NCBI RefSeq assembly: GCF_900101865.1
Contig: NZ_FNAH01000002.1
Location: 434,001-498,000 of the forward strand
Direction of reading: 5' to 3'
Length of the DNA: 64,000 bases
DNA from: Paracoccus isoporae
GTDB taxonomy: Bacteria; Pseudomonadota; Alphaproteobacteria; Rhodobacterales; Rhodobacteraceae
A program made the translations under genes and the position numbers. This document shows positions 41,672-52,133 of the stretch, one piece after another; position 1 is the first letter of the stretch; every line of letters starts with the position of its first letter. Under the pieces are notes generated by a model. It did no database searches and was not told the DNA's origin. It saw only the letters and a program-made list of their open reading frames with translations.

Positions 41672-43555
41672 CTAGTAAAGCTCGGCGCGGTGCGGGTTGA
41701 TCCGCCGCAGATCGCCGCGCCTGAGCGTCAGCCCCACGCGGTCGAAGAAATCGAGGATCTGGATCGCGACCTTGCGCCCGTTCTGGGTCAGGTCGCGGAA
41801 CTGCGCGGCGGTGAACCAGCCATCCGGCGCCGCCGCCGACAGATCGCGCAGCATCGCGGCCATCTCGGCGGTGGTGCCGCGCAGGAAGAAATGGTCATGC
41901 GCGAGCTGATCCACCCGGCCGAGCCGTGCCGCCAGCTTCAGCACCCGCCGGATCTCGGCCGCCTCCTCCCCCAGTTCTGCCGCCAGATCGCGCACGCGCG
42001 GCGGGCGGAACCGGACATCCCCCGCCAGCATGGGCGCAAGGCTCGCAAAGATCTCCTCATCCGCCGCGGCCATGCGCGGCGCATGATCCTCATGGCGCAC
42101 GAAGCCGCCCGCGAGCGCGACCAACCTCTGATCCGCGGCCTCGCGCAGCAATGCGGCAAAGCCCGGCTTCGGCAGGCGCGGCGTCAGCGACAGCCGCAGC
42201 GCCTCGCGCGACATGCCCTGAAGATCGGGATTCTCGGCGTGGAACGCCGTCAGCACCTCCCCCGCCTGACGCAGCAGATCGGCACGGCGCGCGGGCGTCA
42301 TCAGCAGGCGAGGCGCCTGACCCAGCACCACCCATTGCGCCAGATCCAGATCCTGCGGCGCGAGCGCCCGGTCGCGCAGAAACGCGTCCAGATCGACAAT
42401 ATGCGGCGGCGCGGCCAGAAGCCCATTGAGGGCGCGGACAGGATCACTCTGCGCCGCCGCCCGTAGCGCCGCCCTACGCTCTGGCGTCGCCCGCCGCCGC
42501 GCCGGCGGGCGCAGATCCAGAAACCGCCCCCCGCCCAACGTTGTTCGGGCAGAGGCATCGCGCAGGATGAAACGATCCCCCCAGCCTAGCGCCAGCGGCC
42601 GGTCCAACACGATCTGCACCAGATGCGCCCCGTCCAACTCGCCCCCCAGCGACACGATCCGCGCCTCGGCCGAGGCCGCGCCCGTATGCAGATGTCCGCG
42701 CGACCCGCTGTTGAAGGGTTTCGCCCCCACCCAACGCAGCGCGGCGTCCACGCGGTCGGTCGGCGCATCGGCGTCCGGCGCGACCACCACATCGCCGCGC
42801 CCGATCTCGTCCCGGCCGATCCCGGAGAGGTTCAGCGCCACGCGCGTCCCGGCGGCGGCCTGCTCCGCCTTGCGGTTCTGCGCGCGGATTCCCCGCACCC
42901 GCGCCCGCAGCCCCGAAGGCGACAGCGCCACCTCGTCACCCACCGACAGCGTGCCCGACAGCATCATCCCCGTCACCACGGTCCCGGCCCCGTCCAGCGT
43001 AAAGGCCCGGTCCACGATCAGCCGCGGGCGGCCCGTCCGCTTGCGGGGGGCCAGCCCGGCCGACAGCTCGCGCAGCGCCGCGCGCAGCGACTCGACGCCA
43101 TGCCCGGTTCGGGCCGAGACGGGGATCACCTCTGCGTCCCGCATCGGAGTCGGCGCCAGCACCGCGCCGATCTCCGCCCGCAGCGACTCAATGCGGGCGT
43201 CATCCGCCAGATCGGCCTTGGAGATGGCGACGACCGCGTGGCGCAGATCCAGCAGCGTCAGGATCTCCAGATGCTCGCGCGTCTGCGGCATGATCCCGTC
43301 ATCCGCCGCGATCACGATCAGCGCGGCGTCGATGCCGCCCGCCCCCGCGATCATGTTATGGATCAGCCGCTCATGGCCGGGCATGTCCACGAAGCCGGTC
43401 ACCTGCCCGTCGCCCAGATCCTGATAGGCGAAGCCCAGATCAATGGTGATCCCGCGCCGCTTTTCTTCCGCCAGCCGGTCGGCATCGACGCCGGTCAGGG
43501 CGTGAACCAGTGCCGTCTTGCCATGATCAATATGGCCCGCCGTGCCGATGATCAC
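41672..43555 (-). CDS. selB: Selenocysteine-specific elongation factor SelB
   Basis: SelB brings Sec-tRNA to UGA codons marked by a SECIS hairpin. The 627-residue protein has an EF-Tu-like GTPase domain (G1 G-H-I-D-H-G-K-T at residues 7-14, G3 D-M-P-G-H-E, G4 S-K-A-D), beta-barrel domains II and III, and C-terminal winged-helix domains that read the SECIS. The start is GTG and overlaps the selA stop by 4 bp. It ends a six-gene operon whose first gene, fdoG, contains a Sec codon. Confidence 0.95.
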   Translation of the reverse strand: MIIGTAGHIDHGKTALVHALTGVDADRLAEEKRRGITIDLGFAYQDLGDGQVTGFVDMPGHERLIHNMIAGAGGIDAALIVIAADDGIMPQTREHLEILTLLDLRHAVVAISKADLADDARIESLRAEIGAVLAPTPMRDAEVIPVSARTGHGVESLRAALRELSAGLAPRKRTGRPRLIVDRAFTLDGAGTVVTGMMLSGTLSVGDEVALSPSGLRARVRGIRAQNRKAEQAAAGTRVALNLSGIGRDEIGRGDVVVAPDADAPTDRVDAALRWVGAKPFNSGSRGHLHTGAASAEARIVSLGGELDGAHLVQIVLDRPLALGWGDRFILRDASARTTLGGGRFLDLRPPARRRATPERRAALRAAAQSDPVRALNGLLAAPPHIVDLDAFLRDRALAPQDLDLAQWVVLGQAPRLLMTPARRADLLRQAGEVLTAFHAENPDLQGMSREALRLSLTPRLPKPGFAALLREAADQRLVALAGGFVRHEDHAPRMAAADEEIFASLAPMLAGDVRFRPPRVRDLAAELGEEAAEIRRVLKLAARLGRVDQLAHDHFFLRGTTAEMAAMLRDLSAAAPDGWFTAAQFRDLTQNGRKVAIQILDFFDRVGLTLRRGDLRRINPHRAELY

Positions 43556-44973
43556 GGCGCCAACCGCTGCATTGCCGTCAGCAGATCCTCATCCCTGTCA
43601 AGCGTGCGCAGATCGAGGATCAGCGCGCCCTCCGCAATGCGTCCGATCACCGGCAAGGGCAGCCTGCGCAGCCGCGCCGCCATCTCCTCGGGCGCGCGCC
43701 CGCCGGGGCCGCGCAGCGCCAGACCCGCGCTTGGGAGCGTATCGGTCGGCAGCGCGCCGGATCCGACCTGGCTCTCGCAGTCGCACAACTCCACGTCATG
43801 GTCGAAACCCGCCACCGCCTCGGCCACCGCGCCGCGCAGCCGCTCGGCCTGGGCGCGGATCTCGGCCCGGTCCCGCGCCAGCAGGCGCAGCGTCGGCAGC
43901 CGCGCGATCAGCCGGTCCGGGTTGAGATAGAGCTTCAGCACCGCTGCGAGCGCCGCGATGCGGATCTTGTCGAGCCGCATGGCGCGTTTCATCGGGTTGC
44001 GGTTCAGCCGCGCGATCAGATCCTTGCGCCCGACGATAAAGCCCGCCTGCGGCCCGCCCAACAGCTTGTCGCCCGAGAAGCTGACCAGATCGGCCCCCGC
44101 CGCCACCGCCTCGGCCACGGTCGGTTCGCGGCGCAGCCCGAAGCGCGACAGATCCAGAAGCGAGCCGGAACCCAGATCGTTCATCAGCGGCAGCCCCGCA
44201 TCCCCGGCGATCCGCGCGAGTTCCTGCGCCTCGACCTCCTTGGTGAAGCCCTCGATGCGGTAATTAGAGCAATGCACTTTCAGCAGCATGCCCGTGTCCG
44301 GGCCGATCCCGGCGGTGTAATCCTTTTCATGGGTGCGGTTGGTGGTGCCCACCTCCACCAGCCTCACCCCGGCGCGTGCCATGATGTCGGGGATGCGGAA
44401 CGCCCCGCCGATCTCGATCAGCTCGCCGCGCGACACCACCGCCTCGCGCCCGCCGGCCAGCGTGTTCAGCGCCAGCAGCACGGCTGCGGCATTGTTGTTG
44501 ACCACCGTGGCATCCTCGGCCCCGGTCAACTCGCGCAGCAGGCCACGCAGATGGTCGTCCCGCTCGCCGCGCCCGCCGCTTTCCAGATCGAATTCCAGCG
44601 CGAGCGGGTGGCGCATGGCCTCGGTCGCCGCCCGGATCGCCTCCTCCGGCAGCAGCGCCCGGCCGAGATTGGTGTGCAGCACCGTTCCGGTCAGGTTCAA
44701 GCAGGGGCGCAGCGCGTCGGGCCGGTCCAGTTCGGCCGCAGCGGCGTTAAGCACCGCCTGAGCCGGGTCCGGCGGCATCGCCGCACCCGCCAGCACATCA
44801 TCCCGCAGCGCCCCGAGCGCCCGGCGCAGCGCCTCGGTCGCCGGCATCCGCCCATGCGCCGCGATCAACGCCGCACCGCCAGTCGCGCCGAGCAGGCGAT
44901 CCACCGACGGCAGGTGCCGCAGGGCCGCGCTCAATACCCGACGAGGAACGGGTTGAACCCGCCCCGCCTCCAT
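43552..44973 (-). CDS. selA: L-seryl-tRNA(Sec) selenium transferase SelA
   Basis: SelA converts Ser-tRNA(Sec) to Sec-tRNA(Sec) using selenophosphate and PLP. The 473-residue product has N-L-T-G-T-V-L-H-T-N-L-G-R-A, N-N-N-A-A-A-V-L-L, E-I-G-G-A-F-R-I-P and the PLP-Lys motif S-F-S-G-D-K-L-L-G-G. The ATG at 44973 overlaps fdhE by 43 bp. A TTG 13 codons downstream would give a TTGA overlap and an N-terminus more like E. coli SelA, but neither candidate has a strong ribosome site. selD and selC (tRNA-Sec) are not in the window. Confidence 0.95.
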   Translation of the reverse strand: MEAGRVQPVPRRVLSAALRHLPSVDRLLGATGGAALIAAHGRMPATEALRRALGALRDDVLAGAAMPPDPAQAVLNAAAAELDRPDALRPCLNLTGTVLHTNLGRALLPEEAIRAATEAMRHPLALEFDLESGGRGERDDHLRGLLRELTGAEDATVVNNNAAAVLLALNTLAGGREAVVSRGELIEIGGAFRIPDIMARAGVRLVEVGTTNRTHEKDYTAGIGPDTGMLLKVHCSNYRIEGFTKEVEAQELARIAGDAGLPLMNDLGSGSLLDLSRFGLRREPTVAEAVAAGADLVSFSGDKLLGGPQAGFIVGRKDLIARLNRNPMKRAMRLDKIRIAALAAVLKLYLNPDRLIARLPTLRLLARDRAEIRAQAERLRGAVAEAVAGFDHDVELCDCESQVGSGALPTDTLPSAGLALRGPGGRAPEEMAARLRRLPLPVIGRIAEGALILDLRTLDRDEDLLTAMQRLAP

Positions 44974-45842
44974 TCCGTGTCCCGCATCAGCGCATCAAGC
45001 CCGAGGCTGGCAATGTCATCGGCAAACGGTTCCAGCCGCGCATCGCGGTTCTGGTAGAGGATCTTGACCCAACTGTCGCATTCATTGCAGATCTCGGCCC
45101 GGATCGCGGCCTCCTCCGCCGCGCCCTCGATGGCGCGATAGCCGATGCCCTTGGTCGAGCCGCAGCACAGGCATTTCACCCGCACCTCGTTCCACTGCGT
45201 GCTGCAACAGGCGCAGGCGGCATAGCGCGCGCCGTCAAGCTGGATCGTGGCGGTGACGATTGAGGCCTGGGGCAGCCCGCCGCAGGACGGGCAGATCCCG
45301 GTGCGGATCGGGACAAGCTGCGCGGGGTCCAGCGTCGCGGCCAGGCGTGACGCGGCCAGTTGCAGCGCCGCCGCCGCGAAGGCCGCGGGTGCGGCAAATC
45401 CCTCCGGCACCCGGTCCGCGGCAAGTTCCGCCAGGAGCGCCTGGCGATCCGCCTCCGGTGCACTGCGCAGCGCCTCAAGTGCGGCGCGAGCGGGGTCGGG
45501 CATGGCCAGCCCCCCGGCGCGGTCCAGCACCGCCGTCCAGATCGCCGCCATGTCGTCCGAGCGGATCAGTGCCGCGCGGTCGATGGGCGGCATCCGCACG
45601 CTGCGATTGCGCGCGATAGTGGCGGCATCGACACCCGCGGGCGGCGCCAGCTCCGCCGCCAGCCCGGCCAGCATCTCGGACAGATCGGCCAGGAATCGCA
45701 GATAGGGCCCCAGCCGCGCATCGGATGACAGCGCCCGCAGCCGCGCGGCGCGGCGGGCAAACAGGCGCGCGGGATCGGGCAGCCGGGCGAAATCCGGCGT
45801 CGCGATGTTGCTGATGACGGAGGGATCGGGTTTGGGACTCAT
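44931..45842 (-). CDS. fdhE: Formate dehydrogenase accessory protein FdhE
   Basis: FdhE is a rubredoxin-like maturation factor for respiratory formate dehydrogenases; in E. coli it interacts with the catalytic subunit before export. The 303-residue protein has the C-P-S-C-G-G motif and further Cys pairs (C-A-C-C-S-T-Q-W and C-L-C-C-G-S, then C-N-E-C-D-S-W-V-K) that bind iron. It follows fdoI by 45 bp and overlaps selA, in the same transcript. Confidence 0.94.
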   Translation of the reverse strand: MSPKPDPSVISNIATPDFARLPDPARLFARRAARLRALSSDARLGPYLRFLADLSEMLAGLAAELAPPAGVDAATIARNRSVRMPPIDRAALIRSDDMAAIWTAVLDRAGGLAMPDPARAALEALRSAPEADRQALLAELAADRVPEGFAAPAAFAAAALQLAASRLAATLDPAQLVPIRTGICPSCGGLPQASIVTATIQLDGARYAACACCSTQWNEVRVKCLCCGSTKGIGYRAIEGAAEEAAIRAEICNECDSWVKILYQNRDARLEPFADDIASLGLDALMRDTEWRRGGFNPFLVGY

Positions 45843-45887
45843 GAACTCGCTGCTGGATGACTTCCGCGCGCCGGGCGCGCCTCCGGC

Positions 45888-46574
45888 TCATTCTGCCGGA
45901 GGCGTATCCTGACGTCTAGCGACTTCGCGCAGCCATTTGCGGTGATGTTTCCAGGCCCATCCGCCGCTGACCCGGCCGCCTACCATCGCGCGCAGCGTGC
46001 CGCGGGTCCACAGCGAGGCATAGACATGCACGATGATGATGAGCACCGACAGCACCGCCGACAGCGCGTGGATCGCCACCGCCCAACGCCGCACCTCGAT
46101 GGAGACAAGGCTGGGGAAGAATTGCTGCCAGATCATCACGCCCGAGACGACCATCGCCAGGAGCAGCCAGAACATGCCCCAGAACACGACCTTCTGCCCG
46201 AAATTATACTTGCCGAGTTCCGGCAGCTTTTCCTCGTTCCCGGCCAGCATCTCGTTGATGTTGCGCGCCCAGGTGATGTCCTCGCGCCGCATCAGGTTCA
46301 GCTTCCACAATTGCAGGAACAGCAGCAGGAAGCTGATGCAAGCGACGACGCCGAAGATCGGGTGGATGAAGCGCGCCGCCTGCCCGCCGCCGAACAGCGC
46401 GGTCAGGAAGAAGAGCGAGGGGTGAAACAGCGCGAAACCCGACAGGATCAGCAGCACGATCAGGATCGCGGTGAACCAGTGATTGATCCGCGTATGGGTG
46501 GCATAGCGGCGGATTTCCACCGGCTCGGTCGCAACGATCCGGTCGGTCGATTCCGAATATTCCCTCTCCGCCAT
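45888..46574 (-). CDS. fdoI: Formate dehydrogenase gamma subunit, cytochrome b556
   Basis: The membrane cytochrome b subunit passes electrons from the Fe-S subunit to quinone. The 228-residue protein has four hydrophobic helices with heme-ligand histidines: H-T-R-I-N-H-W-F near residues 27-34, the second-helix H-P-I-F-G-V-V, and the fourth-helix I-H-A-L-S-A ... H-V-Y-A-S-L-W-T-R-G. Its start shares one base with the fdoH stop. Confidence 0.94.
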   Translation of the reverse strand: MAEREYSESTDRIVATEPVEIRRYATHTRINHWFTAILIVLLILSGFALFHPSLFFLTALFGGGQAARFIHPIFGVVACISFLLLFLQLWKLNLMRREDITWARNINEMLAGNEEKLPELGKYNFGQKVVFWGMFWLLLAMVVSGVMIWQQFFPSLVSIEVRRWAVAIHALSAVLSVLIIIVHVYASLWTRGTLRAMVGGRVSGGWAWKHHRKWLREVARRQDTPPAE

Positions 46575-47566
46575 CAGACCTCCTCCCGCTGCTGTCCCTC
46601 GGCGCCAAGCTCGGCATCCACCAATTCCTCGGCCTCACTCTGATCCTCGGCGCTGACCGTGTTGGGCTTGCCGAAGATCGAGTGCAGCACGGTGCCCACC
46701 GCCGCCAGCCCGATCGCGGCCAGACCGACCGCCTTGGCCGGTCCCTTCCAGCCCTCGACCACTTCCGAGATCTTCGGATCGGCGGGCAGATCGCTGTACA
46801 GCTCCGGCTTGTCGGCATGTTGCAGCACATAGAACACATGCGTGCCGCCGACGCCTTGCGGATCATAGATCCCGGCCCGGTCATAGCCGCGCGATTTCAG
46901 GTCATCGACCCGGGTTTCGGCATGGGCCATCATGTCGTCCTTGGTGCCAAAGACAATGGCCTGAGTCGGGCAGGCCTTGGCGCAGGCCGGCCCCTGCCCG
47001 ACCGCGACGCGGTCCGAACAGAGCGTGCATTTCGACACCACGTTCCGCGTCGGCGACATGCGCGGAATGTCGAACGGACAGCCCGAGATGCAGTAGCCGC
47101 AGCCGATGCATTTGTCGGAGACGAAATCGACGATGCCGTTTGTATACTGCACGATGGCGCCGGGCGCCGGGCACGCCTTCAGGCAGCCCGGATCCTCGCA
47201 ATGCATGCAGCCATCCTTTCGGATCAGCCATTCCAGATTGCCGCTGTCGGGGTTCTCCCATTCGCTGAACTTCATCAGCGTATACATTTCCGAACTCAGA
47301 TCGGGCGGGTTGGTATAGGTGCCGTCGCAGATCCCGATCTCGGGGCTGGTTTCGTTCCACTCGGCGCAGGCCGACTGGCAGGCCTTGCAGCCGATGCATT
47401 TGGAGATGTCGATCAGCTTGGCGACTTTCTCCATCTGCTGGGTCGGCTCGGGCAGGTTCGGCGTGGCCGATGCCCGCATGATCGCCGCGTCCGAGAGGTT
47501 CGGCGTCAGCGGATCGACCGAGGGGTTTGAGACGGCCGTGGTCGGGGCCGGTGCGGGTGTGCTCAT
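46574..47566 (-). CDS. fdoH: Formate dehydrogenase beta subunit, 4Fe-4S protein
   Basis: The electron-transfer subunit of the membrane-bound formate dehydrogenase. The 330-residue protein carries four 4Fe-4S clusters in ferredoxin-like motifs ([23 protein letters not shown] and C-T-L-C-S-D-R). A C-terminal membrane anchor follows near residue 275-293 ([13 protein letters not shown]). The ATG at 47566 has AGAGGAG 8 nt upstream and overlaps the fdoG stop by 4 bp. An N-terminal Pro/Ala/Asn-rich tail of about 40 residues is longer than in E. coli FdoH. Confidence 0.95.
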   Translation of the reverse strand: MSTPAPAPTTAVSNPSVDPLTPNLSDAAIMRASATPNLPEPTQQMEKVAKLIDISKCIGCKACQSACAEWNETSPEIGICDGTYTNPPDLSSEMYTLMKFSEWENPDSGNLEWLIRKDGCMHCEDPGCLKACPAPGAIVQYTNGIVDFVSDKCIGCGYCISGCPFDIPRMSPTRNVVSKCTLCSDRVAVGQGPACAKACPTQAIVFGTKDDMMAHAETRVDDLKSRGYDRAGIYDPQGVGGTHVFYVLQHADKPELYSDLPADPKISEVVEGWKGPAKAVGLAAIGLAAVGTVLHSIFGKPNTVSAEDQSEAEELVDAELGAEGQQREEV

Positions 47567-50500
47567 GCCACGGGCTCCTCTGCTGGCTCGATATTGACAA
47601 GGAAGGCCTTCGATTCCGGCGTCTCGATATTCGCATCCCCGATGAACACGGTCAGCGAATTGGGTCCGTAGCCTTTCTTGGCGACGCCGGTGAAGCCCCA
47701 ATGCAGCGGCACGCCGACGACATGGACGGGCTTGCCGTCACAGATCAGCGGCTTGATGCGCTTGGTGACGACCGCCACCGCCCGGATCGAGGCACGCTTG
47801 TTCCAGACCCGGACCCAGCCGCCCTTGGTGATGCCCTTCTCCGCCGCGAGCTCTTCCGAGATCTCTACGAAGAATTGCGGTTGCAGCGCCGCATTCACCT
47901 TGTTGTGCTTGGTCCAGAAGTGGAAATGCTCGGTCAGCCGGTAGGAGGTGCCGACATAGGGGAACTCCTCCGAAGTGCCCAGATCGGCCACGTCGGATTC
48001 GAACACCCGCGCCACCGGGTTCCCGCGCATCTCGGCGTTGAACACATTGGCCATCGGGCTCTCGAACGGCTCCATATGGGTCGGGAACGGCCCGTCGCGC
48101 ATCATGCCGCGCGCGAACAACCGCGAGGTGCCTTCCGGGTTCATGATGAACGGTCCGACCTCCTCGGGGCGCGAGGTGACGCCGATATCGGGCACGTCAT
48201 TGCCGACCCAGCGTTCCCCGTCCCATTCGATCAGCATCCGGTCCGCATCATAGGGCCGGCCCTCCAGATCGCAGGAAGCGCGGTTATAGAGGATCCGGCG
48301 ATTGACCGGCCAGGACCAGGTCCAGTTCTGATAGACGCCCAGCCCCGACGGATCGGAATTGTCCCGCCGCGCCATGTTGTTGCCGTCCACGTTCCAGCAG
48401 CCGGAATAGATCCAGCAGCCGCACATGGTCGAGCCGTCATCCTTCAGCTCGGTGAAGTTCTTCACCTGCTGGCCGGCTTCCAGCAAGGTCGCGCCGGGAT
48501 TGTTCGGATCGCTGACCGCGCTCAGCGCCCGGCCATTGATCTCCATCGCCAGTTCCTGCGGGGTGGGATCGTTTTCATCCTCGTATTCCCAGCTCAGGTT
48601 CAGGATCGGATCGGGGAAGCTGCCCCCTTCCTGGCGGTAAAGCTCGCGCACCCGCAGGAAGATCTGCGACATGATCCAGGTGTCCAGCTTGGCGTCACCC
48701 GGCGGGCTGACGCCCGGCCAGTGCCATTGCAGCCAGCGCCCGGAATTGGTCAGCGAGCCCTCGTCCTCGGCAAAACAGGTCGAGGGAAGCTGGAGCACCT
48801 CGGTCTGGATCGAGGCCGGGTCCACGTCGTTGTATTCGCCGTGATTTTCCCAGAACCGCGCGGTTTCCGTCTCCAGCGGGTCGATGGTGACCAGCAGTTT
48901 CAGCTTCGACAGCGCCGAGGTTAGCTTGGCCCGGTTCGGGAAGGCCATCAGCGGGTTGAAGCCCTGGCAGAAATACAGGTTCACCTGGCCTTGATTCATC
49001 AGCTCGAACATGCGCAGCACGTCGTAATTCGGCACGTCGAGCTTCGGCAGGTAGTGATAGGCCCAGTCATTCTCGGCCTGCGCGGCATCGCCCCACATCG
49101 CCTTCATGAACGAGACCATGAACTTGGAGTAATTCTGCCAGTAGCTGGTCTGGTTGGGCCGCAGCGGCTTGAACTCCCGCGTCGACATATAGGTGGCGTA
49201 ATCCGTCTCCGCCTCGGTGGGCATCGACAGATAGCCGGTCAGCAGATTCGACATCAGGCCCATATCGGTCAGGCCCTGGATGTTGGAATGCCCGCGCAGC
49301 GCGTTCATGCCGCCGCCCATCACCCCGATATTGCCGAGGATGAGCTGCAGCATCGCCATGCCGCGGATGTTCTGGCTGCCCTTGGTGTGCTGGGTCCAGC
49401 CGAGCGCATACATCGAGGTCATGGTCTTGTCGGGCGCCGAGGTCTCGCCGATCATCTCCGCGATATGCAGGAACTGGTCGGCCGGCGTGCCGGTGATGCG
49501 CTCCACCATCTCGGGCGTGTAGACATCGACATGCGCCTTGAGCAACTGCCAGACGCAGCGCGGGTTTTCCAGCGTCGGATCGGTCTCGGCAAAGCCGTCC
49601 TCGCCGATCACGTAATCCCAGCTCGACCGGTCATAATCGCGCGTCGCCGGATCGTACCCGGTGAACAGCCCGTCCTGCCAGCCGAACTCGTCCTTCACGA
49701 TGAAGGCCGCGTTGGTGAAGTTGCGGACATATTCCCAGTGGACCTTGTCGTTCTCGATCATCCACCGGATCATGCCCATCAGCCAGGCAATATCGGTGCC
49801 GGGACGGATCGGCGCATAGTAATCGCTGACCGCCGCCGTGCGGGTGAAGCGGGGATCGACCACGATCAGCTTGGCGGCGCGATGCGCCTTGGCTTCCGTG
49901 ACCCATTTGAAACCGCAGGGGTGGGCTTCTGCGGCATTCCCGCCCATCACGATCACCAGGTCGGTGTTCTTGATGTCGGTCCAGGAGTTGGTCATCGCAC
50001 CGCGACCGAAGCTTGGGGCCAAACTGGCCACCGTCGGTCCGTGTCAGACGCGTGCCTGGTTGTCGAAACCTGCAATCCCCATCGCCTTGATGACCTTGAA
50101 GGTCGCCCAGGCGGTCTCGTTCGTTGTGGCGGATGCAGCCAAAACCCCGGTCGTGGTCAGCCGGTTGACCGGCACCCCGTCCTCGTTGAACTGCACCAGG
50201 TTCTCGTCACGATCGTCCTTGAGCGCGCGGGCGATCCGGTCGAGCGCCTCGTCCCAACTGATCGGCTCGAAGGCGTCGCTGCCGGGGCGGCGGATCTTCG
50301 GTTCGGTCAGCCGGCTTTCGGAGCGCACGAAATCCTTGAGCGCCGCGCCTTTCGGGCAGAGCGTGCCGCGATTGGTCGGATGGTCCACATCGCCCTCGAT
50401 ATGGATCAACTCGGCCTGGCCGTTGCGCGCATCGCCCTCGGAATACATGATGATGCCGCAGGCGACCGAGCAATAGGGACAGGTGTTGCGGGTCTCGGTC

Positions 50501-50640
50501 AGCGTGGTCAGGCGGAACGGCTTGATATGCGCCAGCTCCTGCGCCTCTGCCTCACCGAAGCCGAGCGACCCCAGTGAGCTTGCCACGACGCCCGCGCCCG
50601 CCAGCTTGATGAAACTGCGCCGCGAGAGGTCAATATTCAT
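47563..50640 (-). CDS. fdoG: Formate dehydrogenase alpha subunit, selenoprotein (in-frame UGA)
   Basis: The catalytic bis-MGD molybdoenzyme subunit, which oxidises formate to CO2 in the periplasm. The frame is interrupted by TGA at 50044-50046, encoding selenocysteine at residue 199. Residues around it ([14 protein letters not shown]) match E. coli FdnG/FdoG exactly in pattern. Before it lie a twin-arginine signal (S-R-R-S-F-I-K), the 4Fe-4S ligands Cys54, Cys57, Cys61 and Cys95, and after it [12 protein letters not shown]. The ATG at 50640 has GGAGG 5 nt upstream, giving 1025 residues. An automatic caller would split it into 198- and about 822-residue pieces. It leads fdoGHI-fdhE-selA-selB. 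Confidence 0.96.
50009..50046 (-). promoter_or_regulatory. SECIS hairpin directly after the fdoG UGA
   Basis: Counting from the U of UGA, an apical stem GGCCA/TGGCC occupies nucleotides 18-30 with G23 and U24 at the tip. The E. coli fdhF SECIS has its critical GU at the same positions. The surrounding CAC-GGA-CCG and GGT-CGC codons also agree with E. coli fdnG. This is the element SelB reads. Confidence 0.8.
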
Positions 50641-50901
50641 CTTCCCCTCCAATTTTGCCTACCCGAAGTTTGGTCCGTTCAGGTTCCGGCGGGCGCGGGG
50701 AAAAGTCAATCCTGTTCACAGATCAGGGCAGAGCAGTCCGGCCGGCCACATGGCCCGACCCGCGATTCAGACATGACAACAAGCACCGGGGAAGATTGCA
50801 GAATTTCGCAGGCACGCGGATCCCGGCCACCGGCCCGCCTCACCCGTGCGATCGCGGCTCGCGCCGGGTAATACGGTTATTTATCTATATGAGACAGTCG
50901 G

Positions 50902-52059
50902 TTAACCGATTTCGGTGCCCGCCATGCAGGCCGTCATCGCATGATAAATATCAGGTTTGCCGGGGAAGAGGGTTTCGACGGTCTCGCCGCCTTGTCCGAT
51001 CTCGGCGAACCAGCCGCCATGCACATGGTCGATGTGATGGCGGTCGAGATGCCGCCAAAATTTGTCAACATCCGCAAGCCACTGCTCGTCTCCGGTGGCC
51101 TCTGTCAACTCATGGGCCGTGGCGATCGCCTCGGCCAACGGCCACCACAGACGGCGGCGGTTGTCGATCCGCCCGTCCCAGCCCATCGTATAGGCCAGCC
51201 CGCCCTCCGGCAGCCAGGCATCTGAAAGGGCCCGCTGATGAAGCGCCCGGGCCGCGTCGAGCGTCCATGCGTCGCGCGCCGCCTCGCCGCCTTCCCGGCG
51301 CAGTTCCAACACGAGACGCGCCCATTCGATGGCATGGCCGGGCGTGGTGCCCGGCGGGCGGAACATCGGGTCACCGGCAAAATCGCGGTCGATTTGCCAG
51401 TCCGGGGTGAAATGCTCCGGCACCACCCAGCCCTCGGCGCGGGCATGACAGTCGATCATGAACCCCGCGATTCTGCGGGCCATGTCCAGATCCTCCGCAT
51501 CCCGCCAGCTTGCATGGGCGGCCAGAAGCGCCTCGGTCAGATGCATATTGGCATTGCCGCCGCGATAGGCGGGCGGGTTGGTCCAGTCCTCGTCGAACGT
51601 GTCCGATACCGCACCGGGATCGCCCTCCCAGAAATGCGTGCGGATCGCATCCATTGCGAGACCACGCAGCCGGTCCGCCTCCGGGTGACCCGCCGCATGG
51701 GCCGAGGCGGCGGCCAGCAGAACGAAAGCATGCCCGTAAGCCTGCTTGCGCCGGTCGGAGGGGCCGTCATCACCCACGCTCCACCAGAAGCCGCCATGCA
51801 CCGGATCGTAATGGCCGTCGAGCAGGAACCGAACGCCGTGATCGACGATGGCGGCGGCGGCCGGATGCCGCAGCCGGTGGCCCTGCGCATAGGCGTGGAC
51901 CATCCGCGTGGTCTCGTGCAGCTCCCGCGTCGGGTCCGGCAGAGGGGTGCCATCCGCCGCCAGCTTGTAGAACCCGCCGTCGGGATTCACCGAGGCGGCG
52001 TGAAAATCCAGCAGTCGCGTCGCTTCGGCGCGGCACCAGCCGGCCCCGTATTCGGTCAT
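50902..52059 (-). CDS. AGE-family sugar epimerase/isomerase
   Basis: A 385-residue (alpha/alpha)6-barrel protein of the N-acylglucosamine 2-epimerase (AGE)/YihS superfamily. Family blocks are H-E-T-T-R-M-V-H-A-Y-A-Q-G, K-Q-A-Y-G-H-A-F-V-L-L-A-A, N-A-N-M-H-L-T-E-A, and the C-terminal W-P-L-A-E-A-I-A-T-A and D-I-Y-H-A-M-T-A-C. It could act on mannose/fructose, sulfoquinovose or N-acetylglucosamine; no sugar operon is adjacent. The 261 bp between it and fdoG hold no gene. Confidence 0.88.
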   Translation of the reverse strand: MTEYGAGWCRAEATRLLDFHAASVNPDGGFYKLAADGTPLPDPTRELHETTRMVHAYAQGHRLRHPAAAAIVDHGVRFLLDGHYDPVHGGFWWSVGDDGPSDRRKQAYGHAFVLLAAASAHAAGHPEADRLRGLAMDAIRTHFWEGDPGAVSDTFDEDWTNPPAYRGGNANMHLTEALLAAHASWRDAEDLDMARRIAGFMIDCHARAEGWVVPEHFTPDWQIDRDFAGDPMFRPPGTTPGHAIEWARLVLELRREGGEAARDAWTLDAARALHQRALSDAWLPEGGLAYTMGWDGRIDNRRRLWWPLAEAIATAHELTEATGDEQWLADVDKFWRHLDRHHIDHVHGGWFAEIGQGGETVETLFPGKPDIYHAMTACMAGTEIG

Positions 52060-52133
52060 TTGAAACCCCCCAGTCGCCCCGTGATCTGATGCGGGCCAGG
52101 CCCACCCGGCCGGGCCGTCAGCGCACTGCCAGA

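Noticed and set aside
50641..50901. selC (tRNA-Sec) or an FNR-type site upstream of fdoG
   Set aside because: No 90-plus-nt cloverleaf with a TCA anticodon and no TTGAT-N4-ATCAA match was found.
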